Assembly: GCA_026120185.1 (NCBI GenBank)
Contig: JANUWF010001101.1
Span: forward strand, 6,388,001 to 6,452,000
Origin: Voacanga thouarsii
Lineage: Eukaryota > Streptophyta > Magnoliopsida > Gentianales > Apocynaceae
Length of the DNA stretch: 64,000 nt
Direction: 5' to 3'
The translations under genes and the position numbers were made by a program. The notes under the pieces are model-generated. The model worked only from the letters and a program-made list of their open reading frames with translations. It did not search any database and was not told the origin of the DNA. Shown piece after piece: positions 11,995 to 24,524 of this stretch; within the stretch, counting starts at the first letter, position 1; every line of letters starts with the position of its first letter.

Positions 11995-14592
11995 TTCTAC
12001 CCAATATTTCTCATACACCATAGATAGCTGTCCAATGATTCCTTATCCTAACTTCACACAAGAATTTATCTTAGGTCCCACTATGACAGATTTGGCCGAC
12101 AACGCTGATCTAATCGGCCATATAAAACCCGCTAGATTGGAATTTCCCATTAAAAGCACTAATGGGATTTCACCAAATTTCCCAGCAAATGGAGATACTA
12201 GCCGAGCTATCTTGAAGAATATGAGTCCTAGTTAGACTGAGTCTCTAAACATGGTGGGGATAAATGGTGGGAATAAATGGTGGGAACGGGGAATATACGA
12301 TGTAAATTCATCTAACTACTTGTCGCCTTCCTATCGACTGAGCGCTATTGTCGACGGTAAGTGCCTTTTAGAACTTGGCCTTTAATGTTATCATGTTCCC
12401 CTTTGGAACGATTACCCCTACCTTATTGAATATGCTGGTGATTCTCGGCCTTCCAGTAAATGGCCCTAACCTTGCTTCTTTCCCTGAAGAAACAAACATC
12501 CCTTATACTGTTAAGCACTCTAGAGGTGTTTCTTCTTACCCTAAGCTCATTCAAGCCAATCGTGAGTCTAGCAGTCTAGTCACTGATATAGAGCATGTCG
12601 TGTTCCTCCTCTTCTAGTTCTATAGATCTATCATATGCACTAGTGCAATCAGTGTTGTGTCGAGAATATGCATTTTGCCCACCTGATCACGACTGGCCAT
12701 TCAGGCAGTTTGGCCTCTCAATTTCTTACTAGTATTTATAGAGGTTTGTTCCAGCTTTCCAAGGCTATGATTGAGGTTAGGAAAATCAAGTCTATGACTA
12801 GACATATTTGGGTACTTCAAATGTGGCTATCTAATACTTACCCAACTTTAGTCTTTCTCACCTTGAATCAATAAAGACAAATAACCCTATAGCTGGTTAT
12901 CACTTCTGTTGAGTTTCAGTGTTAATTTCCCACTCGCTAATATTCCCGTTGATCTTCATTCCAATAGAGAGAAAACTACCTCTAAACTGTCCCCTTATAA
13001 CTCTAAGACTGTTGGCCCTAACTGGTTGAGGAATGCGTAAGGGTAACCTACAAAAGAAAATTAGTTTTACCTGCTAATAGCCCTTGACTAGCTGCTGGAA
13101 ATCCATCCAGTGGAACCCATGGTGCTATTAGTCCCGCACATTATAGCCCTCACTGTGTGGCCAGGTAATTTGGTCTGGTACAAAGCATCCCAACTCTTTC
13201 TGACTTTATTATTCATTTTAATAATCATTCTGAGCGGTCAATCGACCATCTTTCTATTCGCCAAGCAAGTCTTGGGAAGAAACTTGCTAATTTTATCTTT
13301 GGTGATTTCCTTCTCTGTGTGGTAACTACTTATGACTTCGATGCTTGGTGGACTTCTTTGATCGATATATAGTTTGATTCATTAGTCGATGTTTGGCTTG
13401 CCAAGCTGAATATGTAAGAACAATAAGTGTCCAGCTTCACTGTTGCTCTTGAGATTACTATTCCAACTTCCATATCTAGTCAACATTCTAGGAAACAGCA
13501 TACAAAAAAGATTGCTAACCTACCAAGTAACATTCTATATAATATGGTTGGCTGGCCTTCTTAATTGATACTGATTTGATGTGCTTTGTCCAATCGGGGG
13601 AGATATTGAAGACCCCATTGATATTGAAACAAAAACTCCTCAACTTAAACAAAAAGGGAAGAGAAAGCAAATCCCCCCAAATCTTCTCCTTCTTAGGTAA
13701 GTAATATCTTGATTGGGCTACTTCTTGTGATTTCATCTAACCTAGCTAATTTGTGTAGCCCAAGAAAAAGAGAACTGCCCAGTCCTTTACCAAGCAACCC
13801 TTCAGCCAGCCTATTGGAGAATGAGATGAAGAAGACTCTCCTATAAATGTGCCTAATAGAGAATTTGATTCATTTCTTAGAGCTTCTATTGGGAAAAAAA
13901 TCTGCTATCTGTGTAAAAGCACATAGACTTTCTGAAAAATAATGATTGGCCAACCTTTGCCAACTGACAAGAAAACCAAAATCAACTTAAAGCGAACTCT
14001 GGATACCCTTCTAAAGCCTTTGACCTTCCATCTGATGTCCAGACATAGTGTATGTTGCTAGGCTTTGTAGTCTCCTCATTAAGCTGTGACATTAACTATT
14101 ACTAACAGAAATTGGATAAAGTTGAAAATTAGCTAAGTGAGACCAGCAAGCTTGCTTCTAAAAACGAATCACTGTCCAGTTAGTATGAATAAGCCTCCAC
14201 CGACTTATCTATCATTGAGGAAATCTACAAGAAAGCAAAGAGAAAACCAAGAGTCTCGTATCAGAGATATCTAGGCTACAATCAGAGTTAGCCCGAGTTG
14301 AATCTGCTATCTGAGTTAAGACTGCCAAACATAATCTTTGTAAAGAACCATTTCCCAATTGTACCATAATACAAAGAAGGTGAGAAACCAACTTAGAAGC
14401 CTAGAAAGTTGAGAATCCTTCCTGAGAGAAGAAAAAATCAGCTCTCTGAACATGCTTGAGAAATTGAAAACCTACCGGGAAAGCACCTGCACTTTGCTGA
14501 TCCCTTTATTACAAAACATTGGCAATGCTCCTGTATCTAGTCAAACCCAACCAACTGAAACAGGAAAGCAAGTTGCTGAGACAGAGAACTAA
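11995..14592 (+). pseudogene. Decayed plant mobile domain (PMD, aminotransferase-like) gene
   Basis: The translated pieces match the plant mobile domain family, whose members occur both as host genes (MAIN/MAIL) and inside transposons. The clearest block is 12375-12617, which reads FPFGTITPTLLNMLVILGLP, the family's hallmark 'FG..TPTL.D...L.GLP' segment. It is followed in 12600-12860, across frame changes, by the typical string of LYRS..CT, YRGLFQLSKA and IWVLQMWL. Another ORF at 12035-12235 looks like the N-terminal part. From 13950 to 14590 the + strand translates as a Lys/Glu-rich, coiled-coil-like tail, also with stops. Many stops and shifts make it inactive. Family membership is by motif reading, not alignment. 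Confidence 0.65.
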
Positions 14593-16277
14593 ACTGACGG
14601 TAAAGTTATCCTGACTAGTTTTCTTTTATAAATACGACACTTCATTCTTCTCAAATTTCAATGTTGTTTTGTTAAACAAAAAAAAAAAAACTAGAGTTCA
14701 TGGTTCTAGCTTGACCACCCTTAAGAAGGATATTACTGTATTAGTAACCAAACTGTCTAATTAGGCTGGTATACCTGGTCAAGCAAGCAAGACTAATAAC
14801 CCAGCTACAACTGGTGATGTGCTGCTAAGCAGTCCTGAACAAGTTCCTAAAATACTTATCCAACTCCTCTGCAAATTGTTTATCCTAATTAGACTCCTGG
14901 TGGCCGTTCCACTACTTGAACTTAAAGACAATTTGGCCATAGAACCAGCTATAGCCAAGATAATTCTCTCAATTTTTTCTTAATTTTGAATCCCCTCCTA
15001 TATGGAAGGGTAATAGGACTTTAAGAATTTTCCAATTATACTTTTCTCCAATTCTTGCTCTTTTAGTTTCATTAGCCTGTAAACTCCTCCTGGTATGACT
15101 TAACTGATGATAGAAGCTAAATTCACCTATATTTTTCTAGTTATTTGAGATTTTTTGTGATATATTTGATGAAATAACTAGTCATATTCCTTCTTATTTA
15201 ATATTTTACTTTAGAAAGGTGTTTCGATATTTTTATGTAGAATTGGAGGAGAAAAAAAGGCAACAATCATCGATGTGACAAAGCACGGTCGGCACCGACC
15301 CTTCACTGGGAAAATAGGGATGGCTCATAGGCACAGCCGGCACCGGCCGTGTGCCGATTTAAAGCGGTGGGTTTTCTTTTCCAAGTAGATTTGGTAATTT
15401 CAGTTAGATTCTTTTGAGAACTCTTTCAACCACGAAAAATGACTCTTGTAGGTACTTTTTGGCAACCTAAATCAGTTTTCACTTTGGGACTTGCAAACCC
15501 ATAGAAAATTCCTAGAGAAACACCAAGATTTAGGAGGATCAAGAAGAATTCTTAGAGAAGAATGGGAGGTTGCTCAAAAAGGTTTCAAGAAAGAAGAAGA
15601 AGGCTAACTTGTCTATGAGTGGTTTCTTTTTCTCTTCTTTGTAATTTATTGGCAATTTGAGTTTTAATTACTTTAATTGTATTTAGAGGATATTTTTGGA
15701 TTCATAACTTTGTATTGATTTTAGTTCTTTGATCAATTGATTGTTATTCTTGGTATTTGATTACTTACTTTTATTAGTGAATTGATGAAGTTGGATTTTC
15801 TTTCTAATGGGCTTGGGAAACGAAGTTGGGAATGAATTCAATTAATTGATTCTATATGTGCTATCTTAACTGGATTGGGAAAGAATGTTAAGAATTGAAC
15901 TTGAGTAATCAAAGATTGGTTGATTTCGCCTAGAATATAGGGTCATTGGCTAATTTCATACTTTGATATTGCCTAGAGTATAGGAATATTAGTTGAGAAA
16001 TAAGTTTCATGCATCTTGTGGTTGTTTTGGTTTGATTAGGAAATCTTCTAAATTAACTAAAAGATGGTGATTCTATGGATTGGGGAAAAAAAAAAAAAAG
16101 AGTTTATATTTTGTGCCTTCATGGTGCTAAGATGATAATTAATTGTGATAATTACTAGTTAATCATTGTTATATCTTTAAGGATTTCTATCTATTTACAT
16201 GTCTTTTCTCTTAATTCTCACTCATTGATTATCCTTGTAATTTTTCTTGTGTGACTTGATTTTCTCTAGTATATTAG
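14593..16277. other. Non-coding repeat debris with a GC-rich quasi-palindrome
   Basis: No gene is seen. 15280-15360 is a GC-rich island in AT-rich surroundings, with CACAGCCGG...CGGCCGTGTG forming an imperfect hairpin. 15440-16060 repeats words such as 'TTGCCTAGA.TATAGG' and resembles the leader of large non-autonomous retroelements. No terminal repeats could be paired. Confidence 0.45.
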
Positions 16278-16755
16278 CACAAAAAAAGACTGTTTACGGC
16301 CATCCTCAGACCGCCGTAAATACCCACAAAACCATCGTATAAACGTTATATGATAGCCATACGACGGTTTTTAGGTTGTCTCAAATATTGGCATCATTTA
16401 TATTAAACGACGGCTCGAAAACCATTGTTTATACTATTTACGACGAGTTATATGATGATTCCATGTTTTCGGCATAAAAAACTCATAAAAAGTGTCGTAT
16501 ATGATAAGGTTATTGGTCGTCTTATTTGTTAAAACATATACAACGACCAAAGGACTGCTATATATAATAAAACCATAACAATTAAAAAAATTAAAAATTA
16601 ACATATTAACAAATACGACAGTCTTAGAACCGTTGTATATAATAAAATCACAACAATAAAAAATTAATAATTTTTTTGGGGACCACCAGAATTCTTTAGG
16701 CCAACCGAATCGGATCCGAGCTCTCCTTCAAGCTATGGTCCTCGGATATATGTAT

Positions 16756-16760
<5 letters not shown>

Positions 16761-16805
<45 letters not shown>
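16761..16805 (+). repeat. (TG)n microsatellite
   Basis: About 22 TG dinucleotides directly precede the 153 bp tandem array. Confidence 0.98.
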
Positions 16806-16807
<2 letters not shown>

Positions 16808-17810
16808 TAAATTAACGATCCAACCTTTAAATGTATTAAAATTACTAAAAAAAAGTATTATAACCAATTTGAAGATAATCGGATATATTTTGCCATATAA
16901 TCTAACATAATATCTATATAAGAGCTTAACACCGAACCTGTTTACAAATATAGGGGTATCAAATAAATTATCCAACCGTTAGATTTCTTAATTTGCTAAA
17001 AAAAGGTATTATGACTAAATTTGAAGTTAATCTGATATATTTTGTCAAATAATCTAGCAAAATCTCCATAAAAATGCCCAAAACCTAACACATTTACAAA
17101 GACATGAATATTAAATTAACGATCCAGCCATAAGATTTGCTAAAATTGCTATAAAAAAAAGTATGATGATCAAATTTAAAGGTAATCGGATATATTTTAC
17201 CACATAATCTAGCAAAATCTCTATAAAAATGCTCAAAACCTAATGCATTTATAAAGATAGGTATATCAAATTAACAATCCAACCGTTAGATTTGTTAAAA
17301 TTGCTAGAAAAAGTATTATGACCAAATTTAAAGATAATTAGATACATTTTGCCACATAAGGTAGCAAAATCTCTATAAAAATGCCCAAACTCTAACACAT
17401 TTATAAAGATAGGCATATCAAATTAATGATTCAACCCTTAGATTTGTTAAAATTGCTATAAAAAAAGTATTATGACCAAATTTAATAGTAATCGAATATA
17501 TTTTTCCATATAATCTAGCAAAATCTCTATAAAAATGACCAAAACTTAACACATTTACAAATATATGCATATTAAATTAACGGTCTAATTATTAGATTTG
17601 TTAAAATTGTTTTAAAAAAAGTATTATAACTAAATTTGAAGGTACTCGATATATTTTACTAAATAATATAGCAAAATCTCTATAAAAATGCCCAAAACCT
17701 AACACATTTATAAAGATAGGCGCATCAAATTAACGATCCAACAGTTAGATTTGTTAAAATTACTAAAAAAAAAAGTATTGTGACCGTATTTGAAGGTAAT
17801 CAGAGTTTGA
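16806..17810. repeat. Tandem array, unit about 153 bp, about 6.5 copies
   Basis: The anchor ATCAAATTAACGATCCAACC and its variants recur near 16807, 16958, 17110, 17267, 17418, 17571 and 17727, giving spacings of 151-157 bp. Each unit also contains a variant of TTAGATTTGTTAAAATTGC, of AAGTATTATGACCAAATTT and of CAAAATCTCTATAAAAATGC. The units are diverged from each other, so the array is not recent. Confidence 0.9.
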
Positions 17811-18074
17811 CTTTTGAGGAAATTTGAATGTAAAAGAAGCATCGTAAATAATATATTTTTTACGAAGGCCAAAAAACCGTCGTAAATAACAGCAAAATTG
17901 TCATATATACCCTTGCATTTATAGCGACCTCCAGACCGTCGTATATATTAACCTTTTGTGACAGACACTCACAAAACCGCCCTAAAAGAATTGCTATAAA
18001 TACTATATTGTTTGAGACGGCCACAAAACCATCGTAAATAAATGTAAGACCGTAACTGCAAACCAACCTCTATT

Positions 18075-18279
18075 CCAATGGAGGTAAATGTCAATTGAAG
18101 GCAAGGAACTTGAAAACGGGATGATATATCGACAGTTAGTGGGTAGTTTAATCTACCTAACACTAACGAGGCCAGACATTTCATATAAAGTTGGAGTTGT
18201 AAGCAGATTCATGCAAACACTGAAGAAGGCCACATCTTGATGCAATAAAAATATACTTACGTATGTAAAAGATACTATA
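18075..18279 (+). pseudogene. Copia element C, left part: end of reverse transcriptase
   Basis: The + strand reads the C-terminal end of a Ty1/copia reverse transcriptase, with the segments [17 protein letters not shown] and VVSRFMQ. Everything upstream of this (5' LTR, gag, integrase) is missing, so C is 5'-truncated. The frame resumes at 38902 after removal of element A (18280-38896) and one copy of the CTATA duplication. Confidence 0.85.
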
Positions 18280-18643
18280 TCAAGGATTATGAAAAGAAAA
18301 AAAACGCAGCGGAAATTGCAATTTAAAAAATTATTCCCAAGCTAAAGTTTAGGAGTACTTACTTTTAGAGCGTTTAACTTGAATAATCAGAGCCGAATTC
18401 AAATTCGACAAAGCTTTCTCGGTTAGAAAGACGATTTGTTATGCATGAAAACCAGCTAGACATTGACTCATTCACATCAAACACTTACCAAGTTTGCTAG
18501 CTTTTGACCTTCCGGAGTTTTCTCCGAACCACTATAGACTTTTACCAATGAAAGTAGATTAGGGTGAAGAAAAATGGAGGAAAATGGAAGAGCTAAATGG
18601 TCAAAGGAAAAACGAAGGAAAAATAACAAGAAAAATTGGTGGC

Positions 18644-20662
18644 TGATGGAAAACGAGAAAACAGGGGAGCATGTTGTACGTTAAAAATAAAACGCGAGCC
18701 TTAAAGGCTATGCGGAAGCGTGAAGATCATACATTTGCATTCTTTAACCCTCTTAGGTTGCGTAGGAACAGATTGAACGGCTGGAATAGCCTCGCTTTGC
18801 ACACTTGAAGGAGCTTCCGGTTGAACACCCGCTAGCCTTTACTTCGCCTTGTTTGCATTAACGCTTAGCTCTCCAGCTCTTGGGATATTCCTCAGCCTAA
18901 CCTCTAGTTGGTGAACACTATGGAGAAGAAGAATGGACTCAAAACTCCTTGGTTCAGTTGCTATTAGTTAGCAAAGAAGACAAGAAGAAAACACAGAGGG
19001 AGGTGGCGTGAGAGAGCAAGAGAGAGACGTGAGTTCTCTTGTGTGTTTGGGAAAATCAGGGTTTATTTTCTACCAGAGACTAGTTTTATTGGTTAGCCAA
19101 AACAGGTCTCTCATTTTCTGATAAACATATCCCCGGGATTTCAAAACACCCGAATGTTATCCTGAGAATCAGTTTGGCCTAATCCTAAACTCATCTTAAC
19201 CGTATCTGGAAAAACCCTAAGGTCCAAGCTATTGGGCCAGAAAAATATTTATTATTTTTCTTGGACTCAAAAGGCCCAAAATAATAAATATTAATTATTT
19301 ATTTCCTGAGCTTATATAAACAACACAATAAATAATTAATGAGCCCAAATGAACCATAATAATTAATCTTTAATTATATATTTCTTGGGCCTATATAAAT
19401 AACTCAATAAATAATTAAACATTAATTATTTCCCCTAGTTTAAGCCCAGGTTAATTTCTTAATTATTCATACTGGACCTAGGCCCTAAATAATTAATTAA
19501 CCAAATAAACTAGATAATTAATTTCTCTCAACTCCTATTTTATTCATTTATTTATTTTATTCCAGTTCAATAATAAATTAGACTTCCTGAATAAAATAAA
19601 ACAAAAAAAAATAAAATAAAATCCTCTTCAACTGAGACCAATTCCTCAACTCAAAAGTAGTTAGGACTTACGGGCTATCCCGAGGACCAAAAAGACACAT
19701 CGCCTTGGCTGCTAAAATGACCAAAATACCCCTACTATATAAATAACTGTATTTTGCATTTTAAATATTTTCTAATATCACCATAAGGAAATATTGACCC
19801 CAAGGACAATGCTGCGATAGCAAAGTCTCCAACCTACAGGTGAAATGACTAAAATACCCCTCTACACATCGCCGTACATTTAGAGAGGAAGAAGTGTACT
19901 AACACCCCTCTAAATGACATATACCATCCTTAGGCTTCTAGTCCAATGATCCACGACTTCCTGGAGTGTTTCCGCTTTCCAAGGGAGCTACCCTAAAGCA
20001 AACATCCAAGTCATGTTTCCCAGGGCCCTGGATATTTAGACCATTCGGACAACCATAAGGGGCGATATAGTGCAGAAACTATCTTGTATAAGTCTGTCTT
20101 AACTAACTAGTCACACATACCTAACATGCAAGTATATTGACCCTACGATAGAACCTCAACTACAGCAAATCAAAGTATATGCTTCCAGCTTCGCCAGACC
20201 ACCAACTCATACTCAAGTCGTAGAGTACTAGTCCACTGCTTGTAGCGGTAGTAGTCTAGGTTTCTACCATATAGTACTTTGAGAAACCACTACTACGAGG
20301 TCATGTTCTACGTATTCGAAATACGCTTATGTCATGAAGTGAGTGGACTACCCATCGGCTAAAGGTAAGCCATTCCCTATTTGGAATTCATAACATAATA
20401 ACCTAAACATGATGAGGTTCCCGAGTCTCATCAATAGGTTAAGAACAAATGTTTATGTGTTAAATAACCCGTGATCCATACCTTCTTGTGAAAGACCACC
20501 ATTCACATGGATCACTTATTTAAACACAATGGAGTGCTGTTCCAAATGAAAATCGTGCACAAACAAAAAGTAAATTCACAAACAATTTCCGAAAATAAAT
20601 TCTTTCATTAAAATATTCGATTTTACATCGAAACCTAGTCTAAGAGGGCATACAATCCAACA
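18644..20662 (-). repeat. 3' LTR of element B
   Basis: It matches 26428-28457 nearly base for base. It is followed on the internal side by the complement of a polypurine tract (CTCCCACTTGCAC at about 20665-20677). Confidence 0.95.
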
Positions 20663-20684
20663 ATCTCCCACTTGCACTCTAAGA

Positions 20685-23600
20685 CTAGGTAAGTCCATAG
20701 GTGCCCACCCCTATGGCGTCTAAGTATCTCTTGAAGACTCTCTCGACCAAAGGCTTGGTGAATGGATCTGCTAGATTGTTTTACGAGGCAATATGCACCA
20801 CCACGACTTCCGTCTCTTGATGAAATCCCGGATCGGGTGGTACTTCCTCTCGATGTGTTTCTCCTTCTTGTGGTTCGAGGCTCCTTAGATTGCGATCTTT
20901 GCTCCGGTGTTGTCGCAATACATCACAACCGGCTCTGTCCATATGTGGTACGACTCCAAGTTACGAAAGAAACTTCGGAGCAGGCTGCTTCCTTGGATGC
21001 CTCCGAAGCGACCACGTACTCGGCTTCCATGGTTGAGTCGGCAATACAAGAGCGCTTAATACTCCTACATGAAATTACTCCTCCGAGACAAGGTGAAGAC
21101 ATATCCACTAGTAGATTTTCTCTCATCCTTATCCGCTCGGAAGTACGAGTCTATGTATCCTGTAGGAACCAAATCATCGACCATGTAAACCGACATATAA
21201 TCTCTCGTTCCCGTGAGGTACTTGAGAATATGCTTTACTGACTTGCCAATGAACCTCCCACAGGTTTGATCGATATCTGCTAACTAAGCCCACGGCAAAA
21301 CAGATATCTGGCCTAGTACATAGCATGGCGTACATGAGACTTCCCACAGCCGAAGCGTAGGGAATCCTACTCATTCTGTCCTTTTCTTCTTGAGACTTAG
21401 GATAGTCCTTCGAAGAAAATGACAACCCATGTCTGCAAGGGATTAGAGCTCCCTTGCATGAGTCCATGCTGTACTTGGCCAGCATCTTGTCAATGTATGT
21501 CGCTTGGGATAATCCTAACATTCTCTGCTTCCTATTTCTAAGAAGTCTAATCCCGAGAATGTAGCTGGCTTCTCCCAAGTCCTTCATACTGAATTGACTA
21601 GACAGCCAAACCTTTGTAGATGACAATGTCCCTACATCATTTCCAATAAGTAGAATGCCATCCACATAGAGGACAAGAAAAACCACATTAATGCCTTCAA
21701 GTTTCCTGTACACGCATAGTTCATCTTCGTTTTGAATAAAACCATAAGACTTTACGGTCTCATCAAAACGAATGTTCCATGCTCTCGATGCCTGCTTAAG
21801 TCCATAAATGGACTTCTTAAGCTTGCAAACCATGTGTTCCTGGCCTTCAGCAATGAAGCCTTTCGGTTGGGACATATAGATGTCTTCGCTAAGATGGCCA
21901 TTCAAGAATGCCGTCTTGACATCCATTTGTCATATCTCGTAGTCATAGTGACAGGCGATGGCAAGGAGGATGCGGATGGATTTAAGCATGGCTACCGGGG
22001 AAAAAATTTCCGCATAGTCGATACCCTCTTTCTGAGTATACCCTTTCGCCACAAGCCTAGCTTTGAAGGTTTCCACCTTCCCATCCGCTCCTTCCCATCC
22101 GCTACAAGATCCCAAACCTGATTGAGGTACATAGACTCAATCTCGGCTTTCATTGCTTCATGCCACAGATTTGCATCAGCATCAGCAATAGCCTCCTCGT
22201 ATCTAGCGGGGTCTTGTTCCTGATGGTCGGAGACCAGCTCAAAGGCTTCTCCAGTCCATCTATCCGGAACCCTAGACACTCTCCCACTATGACGAGGCTC
22301 CATTTGCACAGGCTCTTGAGGCTGTGCCTCTTTTTATTCCAAAATCGGGTCAGAAGAAGTTGATTCCATAGATAACTTCTCCTGAAGTTCCAACCTCGTT
22401 GAACCTTTAGTGGAAGTACTTTGATCATCTTCCAAGTATCTAGTATTGGTACTGACTAGCACCTTCTGCTCCTTAGGATGATAAAAGTAGCCTCCTTTTG
22501 TCCCTTTTGGATACCCAACAGAATAGCATAATTCTGATCTTGGTTCCAACTTGTCTCCCTTGATCAGTACATAAGTTGGACATCCCCAAATCCTGAGATG
22601 ATTCAGACTTGGCTTACGCCCAGTCCACATCTCATAGGGAGTCCTAGGTACTGACTTGGAAGGCACCAAGTTCAGAATATATGCCGTTGTTTCCAGGGCA
22701 TATCCCCAAAAGGACACTGGAAGAGTAGCATGAGACATCATGCTTCGGACCATTTCCATCAACGTCCTGTTCCTTCTCTCAGCTACTCTGTTCTGCTGGA
22801 GGGTTCCCGGCACAGAGAGCTGGGATACTATCCCATGATGTACCATGTTGTCCTTGAATTCACCTAGGAGGTACTCTCCACCACGATCCAATCGTAAGGT
22901 TTTGATTAATTTACCTGTCCAACGCTCCACTTCAGCCTTAAACTCTTTGAACTTGTCAAAAGAGTCAGACTTGAGTCTCATTAGGTAAATGTAACCATAC
23001 CTCGCACAATCATCCGTGAACGTGATGAAGTACTCAAAACCTCCCCTAGCTGGTGTAGACAATGGACCGCACACATCAGTATGAACAAGACTCAATACCT
23101 CCTTGGCTCTATCCGCCTTTGGTGTAAATGACCTCTTGGTTCATTTTTCCCATTAGGCAGGATTCACACTGAGGCCAACTTTCCAATCTCAATGAGCCCA
23201 GGCCCATCATGGATTAGCCTCTGAATCCTGGTTGAGTTAATATGACCCAACCTTAGATGCCAAAAGTATGAATCATTGATATTGGTCTTTCTCTTCTTAG
23301 TTAAAGGTTCAGACAGAGCATTATTTGATTGGTTGTTAATAGGGTTTAAAAAGAACAGATTACCATACATGTGCCAGTACATAAAATTTCTCCATCTCTA
23401 CTGATAGAAATACCAGAATGGAAAGATACAGAATATCCTTGATTAATAAGTTTTGCAACTGAAATCAAATTCTGACGAAAACCAGGTACATATAAAATGT
23501 CTTTTAAAACCACTATCTTATTACAATCAAAGATAAGATCCAGCTCTCCCACTGCAAGGGCCCAGACTTGTGCTCCATTACCCACTCGAAGCCCGTGTTC

Positions 23601-24524
23601 GCCCTTCTTGAGTCTTCTTATCTTCCTAAACCCCTGCAAGGAGTTACAGACATGATCAGTGGCTCCTGAATCAACAATCCAAGTGGAAGTTGATCCTACC
23701 ATTGATATGGACTCTAGATAGTAAACATTACCTGTGGGGTTTTTCTTGGTTTGAAGATCTGGACACTCCTTTTTCCAGTGTCCCTTCTTCCCACACTTGA
23801 AGCACTTGCCCTTTGGTTTGTCCTTGGGCTGGGCTGCTGCATTCTCCTTCTTCCTCTTGAACTTTCTGGGCTTAGGCCCAGTTCTTGAAGAAGAGGCCTT
23901 AGCAATCATGGCCTTAGATTGCGGCTTCATGACCTTCTCCACCATCTGGAGCTCCTTCATCAGTTCAGTTAAACTCATGTTCAACTTGTTCATGTTATAG
24001 TTTAACTTGAACTGAGTGAAGGAGCCCGGTAGAGATTCGAGAACCATGTCCACTTGGCTCTCGGGGTCAATGACAGCCCCTAAGATTTCTGCCTCCTCGA
24101 AAGCAGCAATCATCTTGAGCATATTCTCTCAGACTGATGCTCTCTCAGCCATCTTAGTGTTTACAATTGTTCGAAGAGCCTCCTGCCTTGCGGGCCGGCT
24201 CTTGTCTGCGAACATAGTTGCCAATGATTGACTTATGTCATATGCAGAAGCCATGTACTCGTGTTTTGACTGGAGCACATTAGACATGGAAGCTAACATA
24301 TAGCAACGTGCCATTTTGTCAGCTTTCTTCCATGCCTTTTCAGCCTCTCGCTCTTCAGCGGCGGAACCTTCCCCGATAACAGGGCAGGTTTCGAAAAAGA
24401 CATACTTATACTCCTCGGCTGTGAGTACTATGTCCATGTTCCTTTTCCAGTCCACATAGTTTGGACCCGTTAGCTTATTCTCCCTGAGAATAATGGCCAA
24501 TAGACTAAAAGAACCTCCCACCAT
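20685..24524 (-). pseudogene. gag-pol of copia element B, lightly damaged
   Basis: One frame runs from Met at 24524 (gag, with its N-terminal PNYVDW segment) to a stop at 20685, with few breaks. A CCHC knuckle is at about 23764-23808. The protease site, DSGAT, is near 23660. The integrase core is in 22334-23095, with the DRGGEY motif. RT spans about 21270-22110. RNase H follows, with ADSTMEAEYV near 21030 and IERKYH near 20860. Damage seen: a stop at 24129-24131 in gag, frame breaks near 23100-23170, a stop at 22334, a shift near 22070-22110, a stop near 21928 and further shifts in RNase H. The RT active site reads YVDG, not YVDD (codon at 21657-21659). The encoded enzymes would copy and integrate the element, but this copy cannot do so itself. 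Confidence 0.92.

Larger units (their letters stand above)
16278..18058. mobile_element. Probable non-autonomous CACTA-like element (edges approximate)
   Basis: The left end reads CACAAAAAAAGACTGTTTACGGCC and is followed by many copies of ACGACGGTTT / AAACCGTCGTAAAT in both orientations (16290-16640). The same words return in inverted sense at 17870-18040. Clusters of short subterminal repeats at both ends are typical of CACTA elements. The centre is a 153 bp tandem array. No transposase frame is present. I could not match a 3 bp target duplication, so the right edge is uncertain and may be truncated. Confidence 0.5.

Noticed and set aside
16733..16975. ORF with a Thr/His repeat
   Set aside because: It is a translation of the TG microsatellite.
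16806..17810. CRISPR-like array
   Set aside because: The repeats are contiguous 153 bp tandem units, not short repeats with unique spacers, and this is a plant genome.
17860..18184. Two overlapping minus-strand ORFs of about 70 codons
   Set aside because: They cover CACTA subterminal repeats and the antisense of the copia C reverse transcriptase.
20762..21241. Plus-strand ORF of 159 codons
   Set aside because: It is the antisense of the RNase H end of copia B, whose domains are clear on the minus strand.
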